64,000 nt of DNA from Diploscapter coronatus (GCA_964036155.1 OZ038423.1:16879249-16943248), one strand, 5' to 3'; shown: positions 45,701 through 57,432, counted from the first letter of the stretch. Notes: generated by a model from the sequence alone, not told the origin. Numbers and translations are program-made.

Positions 45701-45905
45701 GTGATCGAATTATATTTTTAAAAAAATCCCCTTTCCTTATCGTGAATATGAGTTTCATTAAAAAGTATGACTACCTTTATATATAGTAGTGGTAATCAAA
45801 TAATGAAATTTCAGTATTGCTGAACTCGATAAGAAACTCGACATTCTCATTTTGAATCAACCGGTCAGAGCGAATGGTGGACCAAAACGTTCGACGGAAG
45901 TATAG
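42763..45905 (+). CDS. Small basic protein with C-terminal coiled coil, unknown function
   Basis: Six exons (42763-42881, 43686-43764, 44769-44868, 45016-45068, 45121-45185, 45815-45905) give 168 residues with all phases consistent. The N-terminal two thirds are Arg-rich and polar (MPLFGLFRRAQWTRADDGRN..., PHRRRSISAPPQVQRRPVSL), likely disordered, with possible phosphorylation sites. From about residue 116 a heptad pattern follows (IEEKFERLHDRADQLENLVM, then IAELDKKLDILIL), which suggests a coiled coil. No signal peptide, membrane segment or known domain. The ATG at 42763 follows a strong acceptor by two bases, so the mRNA is probably trans-spliced. Function not recognised. Confidence 0.78.
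45489..45655 (+). repeat. Dispersed intronic repeat, copy 2
   Basis: It lies in the last intron (45186-45814) of the 168-residue gene and resembles 7552-7730 in the same orientation, with best matches at both ends (CGATATCCAAAATTCGCGA; CGCATAATTCGAATGCTAAT). Confidence 0.75.
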
Positions 45906-46009
45906 TTTTTTTATTGAAGAGAAGCTTTTTTTTATCAATTTGTATCATACCGACAGAAAAAATTGGCGTATGCGCCTCATATTTGTTTTTGCTTGTTGTA
46001 TATTATGAA

Positions 46010-46015
46010 AATAAA
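46010..46015 (+). terminator. Poly(A) signal AATAAA of the 168-residue gene
   Basis: Canonical hexamer 105 bp downstream of the TAG stop at 45903-45905. Confidence 0.55.
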
Positions 46016-46977
46016 ATGAAAAATGATTTTTATGATATTCAAGTTTTTCAATTTTAAAATTTTTTATAATATCCGCTTCTTCACGTAAAGAGTATATTCG
46101 AACTTTTCCAGTCTCGCGAAAATTCAAATTTCACTCTTGATTATCTTTACAAGAAAAATACATACTATAGAAATTTTTAAATTGCAAAATTTGAATATCA
46201 TAAAATTCATTTCTCATTTTATCTTCACAATGCAAGAATCATCAAGAAATACGGGGTACATGCAAATATTTTTTCTTTTTATCTCATGACGTTTTAAATG
46301 ATCATGGTTCATTAAATCAATTATCGTGGAATAAATCGTGTTTTAGAAATAATGTGTTCAGTTTTATGTTGTGTATTTATGGAAGACATGGTTTTTTCAA
46401 TATGTAGTGTTTTGAGATTTTAAGCTAATAGAAATATTGAATTTTATAGAAAACTGGTACGAGAGTTATGAATACTGGTAAGTAGCCTCGAATGTGCGAA
46501 CTCAGAAGTGATATGCTTTTCTATAACGCATTGCCAAATTGAGAAATTAGTTTTTCGAAAATAGTTCATGAAATACTGATATATAAAATGCATTTCTCGG
46601 TATTATCAATGATACAAATATTTATTTATTTGACAGAAACGTCTCCAGATTGGCATAATCAGCAGATTTTACTGAAAAACTCACTGCGCATCACGACTTC
46701 ATACCTTTCCTTTTGCACTGTGTTTACAGCGTAAATGATGTCGGAAGAATCTATTCTTCGATTATATTGTAGGGAATTCAATTCTAAGGCCACTTCATTC
46801 CAAAGTCAACTCTTACTTACATCTTCAGCACGTGATGCACTTTTGAAATGATGAATCTAAAAATTGCATAAATATTTTCCAAATCGGGCCTTTTGATCAA
46901 ACATTTTCAAAAAGCGTTTCTCGGTTAAGGTACATGTAATCGAGTAGACTTTCGAATAAAATCTGTCTTAATAAATA

Positions 46978-47140
46978 TTACGGTGTAACGGGACGATAAG
47001 AAGATGGAAGAGGAATCGAAAGGTCGAGTTTGATTTGAGGTATCAAAGTCTTATTTTTAGCTCTCGGCGATTCACCAGAGTGGAAATCCAAGAACGAAGA
47101 GAGATGGATGCCGTTAGATCGGGAGTTGGATTCTGTTAGT
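46978..47140 (-). CDS. Isolated possible 3'-terminal exon
   Basis: A TCTTCCAACAG acceptor precedes 163 bp of minus-strand sequence open to TAA (LTESNSRSNGIHLSSFLDFH..., ending RPVTP). The base composition is coding-like, with Ser/Pro-rich, hydrophilic content. I could not find the upstream exons that would join it, so it may be an orphan exon or chance. Confidence 0.25.
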
Positions 47141-48571
47141 CTGTTGGAAGATAAACAATAGTAGATTTCTCTACAAAAGTTTATTGAACTGCTAAAAATG
47201 AAAAAAAAAAAACAATAAAAATGAAAACTCGGCAATACATAACTGCAATGTCATAGGAGAGATAAAGAGCAAGGCAGGCAAGAGAGTTAAAGAAATAGTA
47301 AAGAAAGAAGCCTATCTTCTCTAAAAACAAGTCAATTTTATCGACAGTGCGCGAAGTGTTCTTTGAGCCGAATGAAGGAAAATTTGTAAAAAATTTATAA
47401 TTTTAAAGGTTTGTGAGAACAAGAGTGAATCTTTTCAAGAGAATTTTCCAAATTTGGTAAATTTCCTCAGAAGGTTCACTTCACTGGAAACAAGATAAAT
47501 CAGCGACATTAATGTCTTTTTACAGTGTAAAGGGTAAGATTGAAATAGTCTATGCTATTCTTGTGATCAACAGTCAAGTAGATGTTTCGTGTTATCGTCC
47601 TGATTTCATACCTAAAATTTATGAATTTCTAGGTCTTGATAATTTTTTGCAAATAAAATTTTTTACTTTGTAGCTACTCTTACTCATTTTTCTTGTAACG
47701 AGATAAAAGGGTGTACAATAGTTATTACCTAACGAATATCATGGGTAGTAACTCGTTATATGCATTAGACCGGTCAATTCCACATTTCATGAAATTGATC
47801 CGTTCGATATACCTAGTCCTACTCGATGTATTCGTGCGAAAATAATATTGAACACCCTCTAGCTTCATAATAACTATTCAACGAAAAGATGAATATTTTA
47901 GAAAAGGCTTCTCACCAGAACTGCACGAAATTCTGATTTTAAAGCTTCCGAAATCGAAGCTGCCAAAAACCCCTTAAAATCAAAGTTCGTGCATCCCTGC
48001 CTCTCACAATTGAATAGTGATTTTACTAAGAACTGTTGTGACACTCCCTTCTACAGAGTTCTATTGAATGATTATCGAGAAAGACTCGTAAATGCGAGTA
48101 TGGTGAAGATGCTAACCCACGGCCAAAGCGCCAGTGCCAATGACAAATGTTAGAAGAATTGTTAATTTCCGAGTCTTTCTCGATAATGAGCTCAAAATAT
48201 TGGTGAAAGAAATTACTCCCTAGACGATGGCGTTCCGGATGTTACTTTCCAATTCTGAACATTAAATTTGGTAAGCAATCGTTCGATTACGTTCCACCCG
48301 AGCACTCCATCAACGTTTCGAATGTTAAAGAAAGATCGAAAGTAAATGTTTACGTTTGATAGACCAATCATCTAAACACCAAATAAGATTATTTCCATTA
48401 TTCAAATATCAACTAACTTTTTCGAACATGTTGAAGAGATAATTATAAATTGACATCGATCCTCGACAACCATTCATCTGTCCTATATTCAATGAAAATA
48501 GCCATTCGTATTGTATTGCGGTGAGATTACAAAATTTCCATACCTAAAATTATATGTAATTAATTTGGTGA

Positions 48572-48791
48572 TACAGTGGCGGTCAGAAGTACGAAGCTAA
48601 ACGTGAAATTGGTAATATGTTTGATTGACCCACTTATACTGAACCGATCAGGCTGAAAATTTGGTACACATAGTGAGGTATTCATATCATGAAAGTAGAC
48701 CGATTTTCAGTCTGGTCGGTTCAGCATAAGTGGATCAACCAGACATATCACCAATTTGATGTTTAGCTCCATACTTTTGATCCCCACTGTA
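48572..48791. mobile_element. 220-bp TIR/MITE element, TACAGTGG family
   Basis: Near-palindromic: about 90-bp arms (TACAGTGGCGGTCAGAAGTA... and ...TACTTTTGATCCCCACTGTA) around a short loop, about 85% complementary by eye. The ends start with TACAGTG and finish with CACTGTA, typical of Tc1/mariner-derived MITEs with TA target sites. No ORF. Same family ends as 54468-55216. Confidence 0.8.
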
Positions 48792-49716
48792 TATTTCAAA
48801 CACTATTCAAATCATCGATGAAGTCGATGGGAGAGGAAGGAATCAAAGAATGTCAATGCTAGTACACAGCCATTTACTTTAGACTAATATCGTTCATTAG
48901 GTTTGAGAACAACTCTGCATCAATTTGCAATATTCAGATTAAAAGCTGAGACATAAAAGAAATCGAAAGTGAGCTGTATTCTAGCCGTTTGCATTATCTT
49001 GATTCTTTCACGTTCTTTCTCTTATAGCGTGAAACGTGCAACATTGCTCCAAAGTCATTCTTAAACCGAATGAACGGTAAGAAATAATGCGTTATAGTAA
49101 AATTGGATGCGAAAATAGTCTGTTCTCATTATCCATCACTTATTAGACTTTCTAAACAATACCGTATTATGAAATTGTGGCATAGTCAACAGTCTAGGAG
49201 GGATTACATTTGTTCCCATATTACAATGTTCCACACCTAAATTAGTTATTGAAGTTTCGAAAATGGCTAGTCTATTTGAGTTCTAAAAGTTTCATTCTAC
49301 AACTGAGAGTATCGGAAAGAATTCTTCTAGCATTTAGTGCCTTTTGCGCTATTTTTCATACTATCTCGATTGTAGCACGGATCCTCCAACATTAAGAATG
49401 ATTTGGCTATCTTTGATTTCTCGATATATTTTTTACGTATTCGTAATTGATCGTAACTACTCTATTATCTATGACGTTGGGGTTCTTTTTTAAATCAGGG
49501 ACGCGATGAAATGAACATTGGATATTCATCCTTTATCAAACGAATGGAAATTTTGCAAACAGAATTGAAACGAAATTTCGTTGCGTCCCTATTTGAGATA
49601 GGCAAGAATGTCACACCCTCTGCGTCTCAACAATTATAGGCTAAGACTAGAGTACAGAGATACTCTCACCCATCTCGAGAACAAGACCGCTGTCGCGAAC
49701 AAGCGAGAGTAACTAA

Positions 49717-50759
49717 CTAACCGTTTTGTAAAAACATCGAATTCCTTATTTTGTGTTCGTCAATTGATTCGAATGCATTGTCGCTTCTATCAAAATATAA
49801 AGATTTCCTAACAATCGTGCCTCGAGTATCGTCCAATGACCGACAAACTCGCCAAAATTGCTTTCGATTGAAACGGAACTAAATTTACTAATTAACAAAT
49901 CAAATATCGACATATTACTTACCATGTTTAAATCTCTTATTTGTATTCTGGAAAATAACCAGTGAAGCTCCAGAGTTGGCGTTTTATAGTCATCATCTAG
50001 TAGCATTCTTCGCGATATAGCACTATATTTACGCCAAGGATCGGGAGTTTTGCCAAACTTGTGGAGTGTCATACCTAAATCATTTTATGAAAGATACTTG
50101 TTCTGCATTAATAAAAACTCATTCCTAGCATACAAGGAATTGGATTCTCAACCTCAAAAGTGGAAAAATTAATAATCGACATAGCACCAAAACTATGGTG
50201 TATCGAATTTGAAACGATGCAATAGCCTCTGCCATAAGGCTACGATGACTAGTCCATCCTTTAGCTATAACTTACAAGTATGATAATATTTGCGAAACAT
50301 TATGCAGTATCTTATATCTTCACTCAGAAGCGCCTTTCTCTCTGTGAAGTTTCGTACTGCCAATTGAATATCGATATCGATCGATTTACGGTTCACCAGA
50401 GATGACTTGCTAGGAAGACGAATAGTCACTGACATCTTATATTCATCCTAAAATAAATAGAATAAGCGTCAAAATATCTAATATTAAAGCGAGAAAGGTA
50501 AATGCTGAATAAAACGTTAAATTATCTAGGTCCTATTGACAAGATAATTATTGCCTATAAACTAACATTGTCTCACCTCTTTTGAAGTAGGATAAATACT
50601 AGCTTTATCAATGATAATTTTCGGATCTAATGCTAGGGGAATATGCCTCTGAGTGATACGCATCATTCGCCTGTTCGTGTATGCCAATTGTTCAACGTCA
50701 TCGAAGGATAAATAGTCCATAGTCATTAGAATAAGCTCAACGGGCCAATTGCGAAGCAT
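49717..50759 (-). CDS. F-box domain protein, nematode-expanded type
   Basis: Four exons (50577-50759, 50276-50447, 49923-50074, 49717-49878) give 222 residues in consistent phase. Residues 1-40 form an F-box (LRNWPVELILMTMDYLSFDD, then VEQLAYTNRRMMRI), which would bind SKP1 in an SCF ubiquitin ligase; the remainder would recognise a substrate. The last intron is only 44 bp (49879-49922, GTAAGT...TTTAG). If it is retained the frame stays open to a TAA at 49749, giving a different C-terminus. An upstream in-frame ATG at 50805-50807 would add 16 residues. Large, fast-evolving F-box families are common in nematodes; the target cannot be inferred. Confidence 0.65.
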
Positions 50760-52120
50760 CGTAGTATAATCAAATCGCCGCAAGTAATAAATGCAGAAGA
50801 TGGACAATCGAGAGAAGAGTGCACAACTCTTTATTATAGGTGTTATTAGTGGTTGTTGGAAATTGATTGTTGCTCTTTATAGAGAAACGATTTTTCGCTT
50901 ACATGGACACTTGTCGATAAAATCGACCTTTATTAATGCCAAAAGGGCAGAAACCTAAATTTAGTTATTCATGCCTGTCATTTTGTCCTGTTATTGTAGA
51001 AGGGAGCAAGGCAGCTTTCTCATCCTTTTACTATTATCTTGCTTTGCTTCTTTCTCTCGAATCTCTGACATTACAGTCACTTCATGTTGCAAGGCTACGT
51101 GTCTATTGATTAAAAAATATTTCTTAAATTTTCATGCTTATTTTGTATATATCTGTAAAATAAAGGTTTAATTACCCAAATTTGAGGCATCCAATTCTCC
51201 TGCTTCCTGTCCTATTTTCCCCTAAACTACCCTACACCTAGTGCAATTAGAACGGATTGATCAACCGTCAACCAATAAATATTTTTCACAACATTATTCA
51301 CTTTTTTCTATCTTTTGGCTTTTAATAAGCCTGCTGTAAAATGGAAAGCAAGATTTGAAGGCGCCTAAAAATGAAGGAATTTTTGTATTTTTCATTGCAA
51401 ATAGATGTTTTCAAAATTAACAATAAATAGTCATGCTTACACTATCAGATCCATTAACAAAGGGAATTGCAAACGCAAGACGAAGACGCATGCATGGAAA
51501 AGAGCAAAGTGGGTGGGGAACGGAGCTACCGTATTGATATGTTAGTAGTTTCTCCTTATTTTGCTTTTTCGAATTTCGTGTTTTTTCAGATTTTTGTCGG
51601 TTATTTTTGCTATTTCTTTTTTCCAAAAACTATTTCCTATTGTTCCAGACGTCCGACACCCTCTGCCTACCCACATTTTCTCAAGGAACGGCGAGGGAAT
51701 CCTAAAATTCGCAAAAATTAGGCCAGTTTTTTTTTTCTTGGGGAAATATTGCTTATTTTTTATTTATTTAATTTTTTTAAACTTAAAATAATTTAATAAA
51801 TTACACTAATTTTAGCTGAAATCTAGAAAGAAAATAATTTTTTTTTCTAAAAATAGAGTATTGCAATCCTCTCGCATGATTTTTGAAAAGTGGGCGGAGC
51901 CAATTTCCTTTGTTAATGGGCCTGATAGCGTGATTTAATCTTTTCAACAAAAATGAAAAATTGCAAAAAGTCCCTATTTTCTAACAGGCTCTGTAGTACA
52001 AAGGATATTGTAGAAATTAGCAAACGTACATTTTCTATACAAAGAAATCGGTTTTATAAATTAGCCACCTGTTGCGAATATTCATTTTTGTTGAAAAGTT
52101 ACATGAATCGATTCAGAATT
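50760..52120. other. Intergenic region with a lone SL1-like sequence
   Basis: No gene is supported. It holds the SL1-like sequence at 51165-51186 and AT-rich filler. Confidence 0.5.
51165..51186 (+). other. Isolated SL1-like sequence (21 of 22 matches)
   Basis: GGTTTAATTACCCAAATTTG followed by AG: it differs from SL1 at one base. The next bases are GCATCC rather than GTATTAAC, and no Sm site or terminal stem-loop follows, so it is not a working SL RNA gene. It could be a decayed gene copy or the 5' end of a reverse-transcribed, trans-spliced mRNA. Confidence 0.7.
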
Positions 52121-52518
52121 TTATGCTCTTTCAAATGAGTCTACTCTCATTCCGAAATTCCACGGGACCCTAAAAAGGCTCCCTTGTAAGAGGATATTGG
52201 GCATTTTCGGAAGAAAAGTTCCGATAATAAAAATAATCGCACCGGCAAATGCAACTATTTCAAATAATCCTATAAAATCGACAAAATCGAAACCTGAATA
52301 TCAGTATGCATAATTTAATCAGATACATGAAAATTAAAACAATTACCATTAACATGTTCTGACAAAATCATTGAAGAGCCAATGAGAGTCATTATCTCTT
52401 TTATGATTTGATGCAATGGAGTTGAAATTGAAAAGTGAGTTTTCACACCATTATATAAAAACTGATTATAAAATGATATGTAGCAATTTGGCATATTGAC
52501 TAGAAAGAAGGCTGGCAT
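52121..52518 (-). CDS. Short two-exon membrane protein, possible receptor fragment
   Basis: Exons 52347-52518 and 52121-52293 join in frame (GTAATT...ATATTCAG) to 114 residues. The second exon has one hydrophobic segment (FEIVAFAGAIIFIIGTFLP). The first half is polar with no signal peptide. It lies just downstream of, and in line with, the chemoreceptor relic, so it may be a piece of a second receptor gene. Not recognised as a known family. Confidence 0.4.
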
Positions 52519-52808
52519 TTTTTATTTTGTGTTTTGTGCTTAGATTTAGAAAAATTATTTATTTATGAACTAGACTTGTCGCAAGCATTTTATGAAATAA
52601 TATTTTTTAATTTTTTAAAGATCATTTATTGAGGCTAGAAATTTGACATTTGTTATGCAGTTGCAGTTAGACTTTGATTCGGCGGTGCATGAACCTGATT
52701 ATTACGATCATTGCGGCTGACCATGGACGTTAAGAGTCTCAGTCTATTGTTCCTTCTGAAATTCATGTCAGCTGAATTAAGAACTACGCAATTAACATCT
52801 AGAAACGT

Positions 52809-55681
52809 CTAGAAATTAGCTATTTTTAATATTGTAATTTCATACATTTTTGAGAAATATTGTCTAATGGCCTGGCGTCGTCTCGGACTAGAAATTATAA
52901 ACGAAAGTGGCATAGTTATGCACGACAAGTATGCATCAAGTGCTCGTGAATACATGAAAACATATATATCTGTATCTATGCTGAAAGTGTCATTCATATT
53001 TGACACTTCAAGTTTTGTTTCATTTTGAACACGCTTTAAATTATTATCATAATATAAGTATACTAATACTGACGAGCTGATCGTTGATATCTAAATTAAT
53101 TTTTATGGTTATTTTTCTATATTAAATAATTATAATTTTCAAATGTCGTAAATCAAATCACTCAATAGAAAAACGAATTTAGTTGTACTGGCAGTAACCC
53201 CTATCCACAAAACGGGTGTATGTCACTGTGGACCAAAGATTTTGGTGCGCAGTGACCGCTTCCCGTTTATCATCTTTGGATTAAAGTATTTCTTAAATCC
53301 TTTTCTCGCTGATCTCAATCTCAATACTATTTCTTCGAAAATGTTATAGACACGATGAATTAGTTAAATTGATATTTGTAAAAAGCCTATTAAAAGTTAA
53401 GCCTTAAAGGGTATCCCGGATCAGGTTTTGCATCCTGTCCCTATGATGTCCGGGTTTAACAACCAAAAAGATCAAATAAATCAATTGTGTGTAATTTGCT
53501 TACATGTTGCATGAATAAAGGTATCATAGTATATAATATTCTTCGATTATCAGATTTATGTTTCGGATTTGACGATATTCTTGCCAAATCACGAAATTTG
53601 AAATATAGAACAAAGTAGAGAAGCGATCCAAAAAGAGCCAGAATATCCAAAGAAAAGAATGATATTAACTAAATATGTTGAATTATTATGCGATTTCTAA
53701 TGCATCAAAAATAACAAATAAAATAGAGTGAAGTAACATAAGAAAGGATTATCATAGTGTCGAACAATTATTGGATAATCCTCATTGTGTCGACATCAAA
53801 AATTGCAAAATCTGTACTCTGCACTGATCGAATTTAGTTGAATTTTTGAAAACGTGATGTCTTCAACTTACAATTAGAATTGGTCCATATTCGAACTTTT
53901 CATAGTAAAGCATAAACATGATTATAATCAAATACACTAAATTTAGAATTATCACAAACGGCATGATGCAACGAATGGTCCTTTTCAAATTATTCCTGCA
54001 ATTTTCATTATATTAATAGTGCAAATGGGTTTTCACTTATTTGGTAAGCAGATTTTTTAGTCGTGGTAGTTCATATATGAGCACAAGTCGTTGGATAATA
54101 AGGCAGATGCTAAGCAATGCTACGGCTGAACTCACTATCGGAATCAAGAAGACGAGGCAAATGACGAAATAACCCATCCATATCATACTTTGCACCATAA
54201 CATATAAAACTAGCAATATGCCAACCTGTAATTGATGGAATCATGAAATGGCTTTTTGTATATATGACGAAATAATGAAATGAGAAAGCGATAGTATGAC
54301 GTTTTAAATCGAGAGTATTTATGAAATCGTGTAGGCAACAATTGACTTCAAACGTTTCTAATTCAAGAGCTCATTTCGCTATTTGCAAACTTCTTACCCC
54401 CATAATTATATTACTAGGATTGTTCTCAATTAAGCCTAAATTACTTTCTTCTTTTTTAAATTAGTGTACAGTGGCGGTCAAAAGTTTCGAACAATTGTGA
54501 TTATGAACGTAGAGTAGCCTGGTAGGATCAATAATTGTAGATCAATTCGAGTGGAAATTGGCAAGAATTCTCAATACACAGTATAACGGGATCGAACTGC
54601 GATTACGATCACTGTCTCTATCCTTAACTCACTCATCTCTAACTTTGCATGCTCCTCTCCTTGCCATGACAGTCCCTTCCTAGTCTTATCTAGAAGGTTT
54701 CCTCCAACACCCCTAGACAGATCAGACTCTGCCCACCCTATTGTATTCCACTTAATTTCTATTTTATCTAATTATTTAGTTGAGCGGTCATGAATAAATA
54801 AAAAAAAAGGTAGGAAAATACAAATTACTGTTTCATCTTTCATATGTTAAAAGTCATGAATTAATCCCAGCACTTGCATGAGAGTGAATTGCACCATCTC
54901 TTCTATTTCCTCTCTGAACAACACCTAACTGCAAGCTTGTTTTCTCCTGTTTCCCCTCTCACTATACCATTGGATCCGCATACTCTATGTTGAGTGTTGA
55001 ACATGGACTCTATCTTCTAATTTCTAAGCTCTCAATTATACTAGGAGAATTAATACAATGTTCGGAAGTCAAGGTATTTCTATGCTCAGCGAACGAAAAA
55101 GTATTACAACAGAGAAGAATATGTGTGCGAAATTTCACTCTAATTAATCCCAATTATGGTACATATCAATCTGCATTCATAATTATAATTTTTTTTAATT
55201 TTTGGCCGCCACTGTATAGAGAAATTTTAACGAATGCGAATTACCATTAAAACATAACATTAATGCAATCGTTGAAAATGCGACAAGCATTATTAGTGAT
55301 AATGTAACTAACATAGCCGGAAAGAAATTTGCCAATCTTCTCATTTGATAATATATTGGATAGTAAGGTACCTATAATCAATATTTTTATAGTATTTGTC
55401 AAATAAGTCAAATTACATCCTTTAACTCCAATAATTCGCCGTCGCAAATTCTTAGCAGTAGATTAGGTATAATAATTGGAAAAGTAAGTATAATGGAGAC
55501 AATAATCACAGTCAAAGATTTATCTCCGACTTGTTTAATAAATTCAATACCACCTAACGCTGAAAATCGTATTTTAATTAAGACCCTACAAAATGTTTCA
55601 TATAGTGATATTATTATGGAGAGATTTTTTATTCCTTAATTAATATATCTTACTGCTAATATTATATCCTTCCACTTCCAT
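52809..55681 (-). pseudogene. Nematode-type 7TM chemoreceptor, probably decayed
   Basis: Exons 55654-55681, 55417-55559, 55245-55371, 54041-54209, 53872-53995, 53504-53668 and 52809-52980. The start (MEVEGYNIST) has a glycosylation site. Hydrophobic helices follow in each exon (for example VIIVSIILTFPIIIPNLL, NFFPAMLVTLSLIMLVAFST, YFVICLVFLIPIVSSAVALL, MPFVIILNLVYLIIIMFML) and the last exon has the TM7-type end LSCITMPLSFIISSPRRRQA. Two defects: the donor after exon 4 reads AA-ATAAGTG where GTAAGTG is expected, and reading on gives TAA at once; and the last exon does not match the phase of the one before it. Intron 3 carries a 749-bp TIR insertion. It could still work if an unusual donor and a missed microexon exist. 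The subfamily was not recognised. Confidence 0.6.
54468..55216. mobile_element. 749-bp TIR element, TACAGTGGCGGTC family, in receptor intron
   Basis: The ends TACAGTGGCGGTCAAAAG (54468) and TTTTGGCCGCCACTGTA (to 55216) are inverted repeats of each other and match the 48572-48791 element at the tips. The interior has no transposase. Near 54795-54810 it contains AATAAATAAAAAAAAAGG, which looks like a poly(A) tail, so a retrocopy may be nested within. Non-autonomous Tc1/mariner-like element is the best reading. Confidence 0.72.
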
Positions 55682-56502
55682 AGGTAAAATTATTGAAAAA
55701 TTAGAAAATTTTATAAGTACCAATAGAATCGAAATTTATCGCGCTGTCTTGATACATTCTAGAAAACTTCAAGCTATATACTTCAATCGACAGGTGAATT
55801 AGAACGACACTAGAAGCAAAATCAATTTATTCCATTCTCTTCGTCTTGATGCAAATAGAATATCATCGACTTTAGAATTCCATTAATATTTAATGAAGAG
55901 ATATTTAGTTATTTAAAAAAAAAAAAAAGATTTTGCTGACAAATTAGGAGCTATGAATTTTGGGGAAAGTGTTGATTCTAAGTCGAATGAATTTGATTAT
56001 TGGTTTCTTACCGGAATTAGTCTGTTTCTTCTGAAATAAAGCAAATAAAAACTAAAATACTTATTCCAGGTTAAATTGGAAATTAATATACACCAAGTCT
56101 CGAGAATGGAACAAATTTCATCGTTTTGGGCCTATTTTTCATTATTCCGTTATCTACGATTTTCATTTTTCAACTAGTATAAAAACGATGAGAAATTAAT
56201 ACATTCTTGAGAAATATTGCTTTATGCTCTGACGTCGGCTGAGAGTCTGATTTTTAATGAGCATTTCGTATGAATATCACCAAAACAGATTATTTAAATT
56301 GAAAATTTGAAGTTTGACTATTAAATTTTGTTGTTGGCTACCGAGTCTAGTCACGAAAATAGCAGAGCATATTATTTCTAATGTTCGAAAATTGTCAAAT
56401 GATTTAAAAATAATAAAATTAAAAATCATGATGAATGGTGTCATTTATTTCCGATTAGGTGTGTATTTCAGGAGAGTTGATTCTATCTGCATGCATTACT
56501 GA
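55682..56502. other. AT-rich spacer upstream of the chemoreceptor relic
   Basis: Nothing recognisable apart from a poly-A run at about 55914-55928. It would hold the receptor promoter. Confidence 0.45.
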
Positions 56503-56675
56503 CTGTAGCACTAGTCAATTTACCGAGAAACTACGGCAAGTGACTATACTAGACATGTAGGGGTGCTCAAGGAGTACCTATCCATGTTTTCAAAAAGTGC
56601 TACTGAAGCCCCCATAGGGAGATACACATTTGGTCGCATTTTATAATCGGATTTTGAGGATTCCCCCACATGACA

Positions 56676-56759
56676 TTCGTGGTGTAGTGGATAGCGCATC
56701 GGGTTACAAGCCGTTTTGGCTTGGGTCAGGTTCGACTCTTTTCCGGTGAAGACTTTTTT
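56676..56759 (+). tRNA. tRNA-like / SINE-like unit, left arm (degenerate)
   Basis: A-box GTGGTGTAGTGGATAGCGCA (about 56680-56699) and B-box GGTTCGACTCT (56729-56739) are spaced as in a tRNA gene, and a T6 terminator lies at 56754-56759. The anticodon stem (CGG...CCG) is short and the T-stem and acceptor do not pair well, so it is not a functional tRNA. The A-box region resembles tRNA-Val. A tRNA-derived SINE head is likely. Confidence 0.6.
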
Positions 56760-56989
56760 GCATTTTTTGGCAGTATCACAGTTTTATCAATTTCGATCGG
56801 AATTGTCATAATCTTTCCGTACTCGGTTATTAATCAATTCAGTATTATTCATTTTTGTTCATACGTTTTTGGTCAACATTTTTGTTACAAATTGTTTATA
56901 AAACATTCGAATATGATCAAATTTGGTAATTTGTAGAGATATGGCAATTCCGGTCGAAATTGATCAAACTGATACTGCCAAAAAATGCA

Positions 56990-57073
56990 AAAAAGTCTTC
57001 ACCGGAAAAGAGTCGAACCTGACCCAAGCCAAAACGGCTTGTAACCCGATGCGCTATCCACTACACCACGAAT
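56990..57073 (-). tRNA. tRNA-like / SINE-like unit, right arm (degenerate)
   Basis: Mirror copy of the left-arm unit, transcribed towards the centre, with its B-box at 57010-57020 and T-run at 56990-56995. The two units are convergent. Confidence 0.6.
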
Positions 57074-57432
57074 GTCATGTGGGGGAATCCTCAAAATCCG
57101 ATTATAAAATGCGACCAAATGTGTATCTCCCTATGGGGGCTTCAGTAGCACTTTTTGAAAACATGGATAGGTACTCCTTGAGCACCCCTACATGTCTAGT
57201 ATAGTCACTTGCCGTAGTTTCTCGGTAAATTGACTAGTGCTACAGTGAGATATTTCAAATTCTCTGTAGGTTACTCAAAGAGAATAAAACGAGATAATAG
57301 TTTAAAAAATAACATTAAAATTCAAAAATTCGAAATTTTTCAGAAAAGGAAGATTTAGATTGTTGATTCTCTATTATTAACGGTTGAAGTCGCCATATGA
57401 TTTATAGTTGATGAGCAATCCTTCCTGAAATA

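Larger units (their letters stand above)
46016..49716. other. AT-rich intergenic region
   Basis: No gene is supported apart from the isolated exon-like stretch at 46978-47140 and the TIR element at 48572-48791. Runs of short A/T-rich sequence dominate. Confidence 0.5.
56503..57246. mobile_element. Foldback element with 308-bp arms and two tRNA-like units
   Basis: Arms 56503-56810 and 56939-57246 are almost perfect inverted copies (ACTGTAGCACTAGTCAATTT at the left end, its complement at the right end), with a 128-bp AT-rich loop. Each arm carries a pol III type promoter pair and a T-run. No protein is encoded; the frames open across it simply reflect the palindrome. Confidence 0.85.

Noticed and set aside
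53200..53460. Possible LINE 3' end in the last introns of the chemoreceptor relic
   Set aside because: Only vague resemblance (GGGTATCCCGGATCAGG); no reverse transcriptase or tail could be shown.
56721..57204. Open frames of 71 and 93 codons across the foldback element
   Set aside because: They follow from the palindrome and tRNA-like units, show no domain, and lack splice or start context.
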